Assembly (NCBI RefSeq): GCF_030272615.1
Contig: NC_081408.1
Coordinates: 399,993,889-400,057,888 of the forward strand
Origin: Cryptomeria japonica
Taxonomy: Eukaryota; Streptophyta; Pinopsida; Cupressales; Cupressaceae
DNA length: 64,000 bases
Direction: 5' to 3'
The translations under genes were made by a program, and so were the position numbers. Under the pieces are notes generated by a model that had not been told where the DNA came from, did no database searches, and saw only the letters and a list, made by a program, of their open reading frames with translations. Of the stretch, positions 58,863 through 64,000 are shown piece by piece; within the stretch, counting starts at the first letter, position 1; every line of letters begins with the position of its first letter.

Positions 58863-59610
58863 GTGCAGGTACCACCAAATAGGTATTTGTCAGATGTGTC
58901 TTCCTCGAGTGAGGGAAATGCAAGAATAGAAAATGAAAGTGAGACATGTAGTAGCTATAGAATAGGGAGATCAACTAGAGGTCAAAAGATTAGAAGAACA
59001 TTCAATAAATGCATGGAATTTTTCCTTGCTCAAGGGGGGTCATATTCTTATGATGATGAGACCAAAGGTGACATTGAGGTGCCCTTCAGGTACAAACATC
59101 TACAGAAACAATGGGTACCCAAGGAACTTCCTCCAATAAACATTGATTTTTGTGTTAACGATAGGATATATCGCATAACATCTTCATCGTTACATGGTTT
59201 GGGCCTATTTTTCATGGATGGAATATAGGTCTGTTACAACAAAGTTGTTGAATTGATGGAGTTTGTTGGACCTTGTTACAATTACAATAATTGGATGCAG
59301 ATTGTTCGATATGAAAAAAGTATACGTAGGTATGCCCTATCAGCAAATTATATACAAGAGAAAGATAATGATCAAAGTAAATGAGTGGTTGTATACATTG
59401 ATGGAAGGCCAAAAGCAATAGGGAATATTGCAGGTTTTATAAATAGTACACGGCCTGGGTCAACTAATAAACAACCCAATTGCATATTTGAGGCACGCAA
59501 GGGAAATCATGTATTTGTATGTGCGCTAAATTAATAAGTGCAGGGGAAGAACTGCTAATCGATTATAATTTGAATCGTATAGATACAAAAAAGTTACTAT
59601 CATGGGGGTG
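58863..59610 (+). pseudogene. SET-domain gene fragment (decayed)
   Basis: The stretch follows a GGAGTGCAG acceptor-like site at 58860-58868. The first part is a Ser-rich and basic segment, then SSLHGLGLFFMDGI (about 59190-59226) and ELMEFVGPCYNYNNW (about 59250-59295). Next come GNIAGFINSTRPG (about 59420-59460), QPNCIFEA, and in a shifted frame ISAGEELLIDYNLN (about 59538-59578). These are the SET signature elements: the GxG start, the NxxxFINxxxxPNC block and the GEELxxDY end. A TAG at about 59227, a TGA at about 59382 and a one-base frameshift at about 59530 break it. It ends at a GTACGT donor at 59611. SET domains methylate lysines, mainly on histones; here this is inferred from family only. 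Confidence 0.7.
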
Positions 59611-59751
59611 GTACGTACTATATACCATTTAAATTAACCAGCCTCCAATTAATGATTGCAATATACCATTTTATTATGAAGTTTTTTTGCTAAGTCTATT
59701 GGTTTCATGTCGCTAATATTTTTTATATTTTTTCTTTGTCACGGGGTGACA

Positions 59752-60845
59752 TGGATCCATCACATAGTACAGATAGGGATGTAGGTCGCGACACTTCTAT
59801 TGAGAAGATAAATCTCATTGTAATTGTACAAATTAGATAGAAGCAAACCGTTACATTATTATGTTCTTTTCTTGAGTGTTTTAGATAATTTTGTAATTTT
59901 TAATGATATTCTTGTCACAAACGGATGTTCGGGGAAAGGGAAAGGGAGTTGTAGTACTTGAACACCTCTCTAGGGATGTGGACTCAATAGGATTAAGCGA
60001 TGATGACATCACAAAATCCACAAACCCTATAGAATTGATAAAAAAATCTATTAGAAAAATTAGTAGAGAGATTGTTGCTTTGACATCCATGGAGCCTCAG
60101 ACTGATGAGATACGAGAGAGGATGCAAAAATTGATGTGGACGACAAAAAAACTTGCAAGTAAGTAGTAATGAAAGCTTTAATTATAACAAAAGTTCAATA
60201 ATGTTTTATATTTTATACTCTTTTATGTCATTAACTAAAATATGTATGTGTTGTTTTACAACAATTTATGCGTCCTCATCAACCTGGTGGCCATGATCAG
60301 GGTATTGTAGGTAGTTCAGGTGATGATGATTTTCTTGGCTTATCACTTTGAGTACCCAAAATACATCATACTTGATACTGTCAATGTTCATAATAAAGGT
60401 TCATCCTTGTTTGCAATTCTCATATATTTAATGTTTTATATTTTTAATGTATTATTCTTCAGGTGTTGTCAATGTTCCTGTGCAAATGTCATCGGTGCCT
60501 CATCAAAGGTTAGCCCACCTATATTTCTGATGGCAATGTCGGCAACACGCAGCATGCAGACATCCTCTACTACACGTCATATTGGCCCACCCACTGTTGG
60601 TAGATCCCTCTTTTGCTCTATCTTCTGTTATGTGTTTAGTTCCCTTCAACCGTTCTTTCTTGGGGGCATTTCATAGTGGATTCATTTTCTGCAGCAGGAG
60701 ATGCACATGAAGATGTGCCAGAGGTGACTACTGCTGATAACATACCATCATTTCCTGGATCTTCTCATATTGCTAGTACGGGAATGTTGTAGGCCAAATT
60801 GCTGGTGAGCGACGAAGAAATGATTCCTGTAGTTCCCCTACCTTA
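59752..60845 (+). pseudogene. Downstream exon-like pieces of the SET-containing gene
   Basis: Pieces include a short block at 59752-59840, an 87-codon frame at 59903-60166 (basic, helical, with SIRKISREIVAL), and Ser/Pro/His-rich frames around 60268-60350, 60465-60600 and 60690-60845. AG/GT borders separate them, for example GCAAGTAAGTA at 60157. No known domain is recognised. They may be the 3' end of the same gene or of a second CACTA-encoded protein. Confidence 0.4.
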
Positions 60846-61319
60846 GTCAGCCTTGCAAAACTAGTTTGACCTTGGTTGACTTCCTATGTGGCATTCTTAA
60901 ATGGTTGATTTACCGTGATGTAATGTTGTAGATTAGATAATACGAATATTGTGCATACCTGTTAATGTGCTTTCGCATTGATTCTTATGTAAGTTTAATT
61001 GTTTCCCTAATTCTTGTTATAAATGTCGAGCTAACACCTTCATTGAATATGTATATATATGTATTCTTGTGTGACTCATGGGTGCAGGAGATTGCAGGTA
61101 CAGTACCGCCTAGGTGCGAGGTTCGTCTCCATCAGGATTCGCAGGGTTGAGTATACCTCTTTCATCCTTAGAATTTGGATTAGGTGGTTGTAAAACCCTC
61201 ATCTTGCCTTACCCATGATCAGGTGAGCATCGTGTGTGGTCCGTCGGTGCATATCACGTGATTGGTGGGCTATCTTGGTTTGCATGCCTTGCGTGTGGTA
61301 AAATGGAGTGCTTTATCCT
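60846..61319. other. Non-coding DNA after the SET-gene remnant
   Basis: No supported gene. A short frame (60965-61150) has no domain. Confidence 0.5.
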
Positions 61320-61573
61320 AAGTATTTAATTTGATTTAATGTGTTCATTTACGCATTAGTGATTGAGAAATTAAAATAGATAGGTTTCTTTTATGTGGTT
61401 AATCATTAATTAAAAAGATCGCTATATTTATGTTTGTAGCAAGTTTAAGTATTTAATTTGATTTAATGTGTTCATTCACGCATTAGTAATTGAGAAATTT
61501 AAAATAAGTAGGTTTCTTTTATGTGATTAATCATTAATTTAAAAGATAGCTTTATTTATGTTTGTAGTGAGTT
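61320..61573. repeat. 127-bp tandem duplication
   Basis: AAGTATTTAATTTGATTTAA starts copies at 61320 and 61447, each ending at TTTATGTTTGTAGxxAGTTT. They differ at roughly ten positions, so the duplication is not recent. Confidence 0.9.
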
Positions 61574-62976
61574 TAATTTAATAGTTGATTTTAAATAACG
61601 AATTTAATTAGTTTATGCGTTTTAAAAAGGAAAGATTAAAAGTTTTTTGGAATAGAGATAATTCAATCTCTTTTGCATTTTGGAAAAAGAAAGGTTAATT
61701 ATACTTATTTAAGAAAATCAATTTTTATTAGAAAAGCAAGTTTAATTTATAAGTATATTTGATATAGTGTGAAAGATTGATTTAGGGAATTAATTTAATT
61801 AAAATATTTTGTCTTCGTCAATATTGTGAAATATAAATGTTAGCTTAGTTAATATTGAGAAAATTAAAATTAAATGAGAGAGAAGCATTTTAATTTTAAT
61901 TAGAAAAGCAAGTCAGATTTTTTGAATAGTTGAAAAGAAAGATTATTTTCATTTTTTATTTTTAAAAAAGTGCTTAAATTCAAAATTAGAAATTAGGTCA
62001 AAATTTCATTCTTTTAACCTAGGTTGGAAAAATATTTTGGGGGTTGTTGAATTTTTGGAAGAAATTTTTTTGATGGAGATTGGAGATTTTGGAAGGATGG
62101 ATTTTTCTACAGCTGCAGGTTGGGCTTGTCTTCAAAATCTTGCCAGGAATGCGAGATGAGGTAGGATTCAAATGCATCTTGTCATGCCCAAAATTTAGGG
62201 CAAAAACGAAACGATTTTTTTTTTAAAAACAACTAGTTAATTAACAAAGTTCGCTATCACGACATGTGTTAACAAGCTGGCCATAACAAAAATCGAACTA
62301 ACTCTGATACTAACTAAGTATCGAGACTTAATTAAAATTTATTTGCGGAAAACTAAATGTTTTAATTTATTTTCTCATCAATTAAAGTCGTTAGTTTAAT
62401 TTATTAAACTCATTTAAATGGTAGATGTAGATAAAAATTGATCTCCAATAAAGCCATATTGTTTAAATTTCATTTTAAATCATTAATTAATTTAATGGAT
62501 TAAAGTGTCAAATTAATTTCTAAATGACATTATTCGATGAGGAAAATTATCTTTCCAAAATCAAATTTAATTTTCAAGGAATTAATTTTCCCTTTTTTTT
62601 ATTTAATCAAGGTTTTACAAATAATTCTAAAAATAATTAATTGGAATTAAAACTCCCATGTCTATCTAAATTGAAACCCTAACTAATTTTAAATATAAAT
62701 TTTTTTTCCACAACTTTAAAAATAATTTTCATATAATCCCTAATTAGGGATTTTTTTTATATATATATATTAAATGGCTCTAACTAAATTAATCAAACAT
62801 ATTATTTTTATTTTATTACCCTAGCCCTACTCGGGCTAGGGTTTAATATTTCTTGATTTACCATTTTATTTTCACAGGGCCGAAACCCATTGGCGGCGGC
62901 CATGAATTTTTTTGATGCAGGTTTATTTTTTTGAGGAGCAACGGGGGTTTCCACTGGTGGCAGCTTGGCCATGGCC
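61574..62976. other. AT-rich non-coding DNA with a 10-bp inverted repeat
   Basis: No supported gene. At 62818-62842 there is ACCCTAGCCC-TACTC-GGGCTAGGGT, a perfect 10-bp stem with a 5-nt loop, followed 70 bp later by the GC-rich array. Confidence 0.6.
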
Positions 62977-63146
62977 GCCCATTGTGCACTGCACAGTGTT
63001 CGGCCTTGCCGCCCACTGTGCAGCGCACAGTGCGCGGCCCCGCCGTTCACTGTGCATTGCACAGTGTGCGGCACCGTCGTCCACTGTGCTTTGCACAGTG
63101 CGCGGCTCCGCCGGTCACTGTGCGTTGCACAGTGCGCGGCTTGCCG
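62977..63146. repeat. GC-rich 34-bp tandem repeat, 5 units, each a hairpin
   Basis: Units start at 62977, 63011, 63045, 63079 and 63113, with a partial sixth. Each contains CACTGTGC-xx-GCACAGTG (CATTGTGC in the first), a near-perfect palindrome, followed by GCGGC(C/T)CCGCC-like DNA. Since 34 is not divisible by three, the array stays open in all three plus frames by chance. The three overlapping ORFs there should not be called genes. Confidence 0.95.
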
Positions 63147-64000
63147 CCGATCATTGTGCTTCGGCCCTTCCCTTTTTTTGTTAAAAATTTTTATAAATTT
63201 TTTTTTTTAATTTATATATAATATAAATATATATATATTTATATATATTTCTCAATGCTAATTTTACATGCAAATTTTTTTTAAAGAAACAAAATAACAA
63301 AGTAACTCATTATGCTATATATATATATATATATGGTAAATAAACTTAGGCTCACATTTTCATTTGTTTTGCAGGGTATTTATATGGCATGTTTTATATA
63401 AAAATATATATAAATATACCCATGATTTCTACATGCATATAGATATATATAAATATTTATTTATGACTAATAGTTTTAATTTTTTTTCTTAAACTAACAT
63501 CGTTATCATGAAAGATTTTGATATACCATTGTAGGAAAGGAAATATGGATTACGTCTGTTTTAATGGATATATAAATATTTCCAGAACTATATCGAAATC
63601 TATATATTGAAATCTATGGGTATGCAGGAAACAAAATTCTAAGAATATATATATTTTTTTAAACTTAAGAAATACTGTTTTAGGAAAGCATTATATTTTT
63701 CTGAAATAAATACATTAATTGATTTCTCAACAATAAAACAACTAATTTATTTACATGTTAACATCAAGTACAAATCATGATTTTCTGCAATTAAAATGGA
63801 GATAGATTTTCAGCTAAAAAGAAGAACTCAGATTTAAATAAACTGATTTTTATATTGCAAAAAAAACAACTATTACATGCAAATCAAAAAGCAACTCTTT
63901 TTTTTTTTAGAAAATAGAAGCATATCTAGCTTTTTACAACTCTAACGATATTCTGCAAATTTACAGGATGTTTCTTTATTTAACTACAACAACAAATCTC
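63147..64000. other. AT-rich non-coding DNA at the window end
   Basis: No supported gene. TATATATA runs at about 63215-63250 and 63318-63335, and poly-T/poly-A tracts, are the only visible structure. Confidence 0.6.

Noticed and set aside
46000-61600. CACTA terminal inverted repeats bounding the TNP2 and SET genes
   Set aside because: I looked for CACTA...TAGTG ends with subterminal repeats. Isolated matches such as TTGTAGTG near 61566 had no partner or 3-bp duplication.
62808-63221. Four overlapping ORFs on both strands around the GC-rich array
   Set aside because: A 34-bp stop-free unit stays open in every frame. The overlapping frames show the same repeat shifted, with no domain.

Overview
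This is a repeat-dominated stretch of a large plant nuclear genome. It is AT-rich, intron-bearing and has no recognisable intact host gene. Nested and decayed Ty3/gypsy (Tat-like), Ty1/copia and CACTA (En/Spm-type) elements fill nearly all of it. The composition and element types fit a gymnosperm such as a conifer or yew, but the window alone cannot prove the species.

Layout. 1-512 is the 3' end of a Copia LTR inserted in the leader of a dead Tat-like Ty3/gypsy element (about 513-14895, + strand). That element keeps gag, protease with a G-patch, the start of RT, an extra archaeal-type RNase H, integrase and a 3' LTR; an unrelated LTR-like block (6514-9084) replaces most of its RT. 14896-24205 is a second Tat-like element on the minus strand (protease, RNase H, RT, Ty3 RNase H, integrase, then an extra sense ORF). 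26178-36008 is a complete 9.8-kb LTR element with a 5-bp target duplication and no gag or pol (a LARD-type non-autonomous element). Its LTRs and 3' region match those of the first gypsy element. 38153-45482 is a complete Copia element with target duplication GAACC. About 46940-50935 is a decayed CACTA transposase gene (TNP2 type). It is followed by a complete Copia element (51104-56654, target duplication GTTCC), a solo Copia-type LTR (57297-58404), and a decayed multi-exon gene with a SET domain (58863-59610 plus downstream pieces). 61.3-64 kb is AT-rich non-coding DNA with a 127-bp tandem repeat and a GC-rich 34-bp hairpin array.

How they relate. The LARD can only move in trans. Its LTRs resemble the 3' LTR at 13767-14895, so a relative of that Tat-like element is the likely helper. 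The LARD also shares a twin-hairpin RNA-like module with the unrelated minus-strand element. It encodes one open ORF made largely of 48-bp repeats. None of the polyprotein genes is intact. The strongest leads for novelty are the shared twin hairpin, the SET gene next to the CACTA transposase, the repeat-ORF LARD and the array of about 17 palindromic units at 17.4-18.6 kb.
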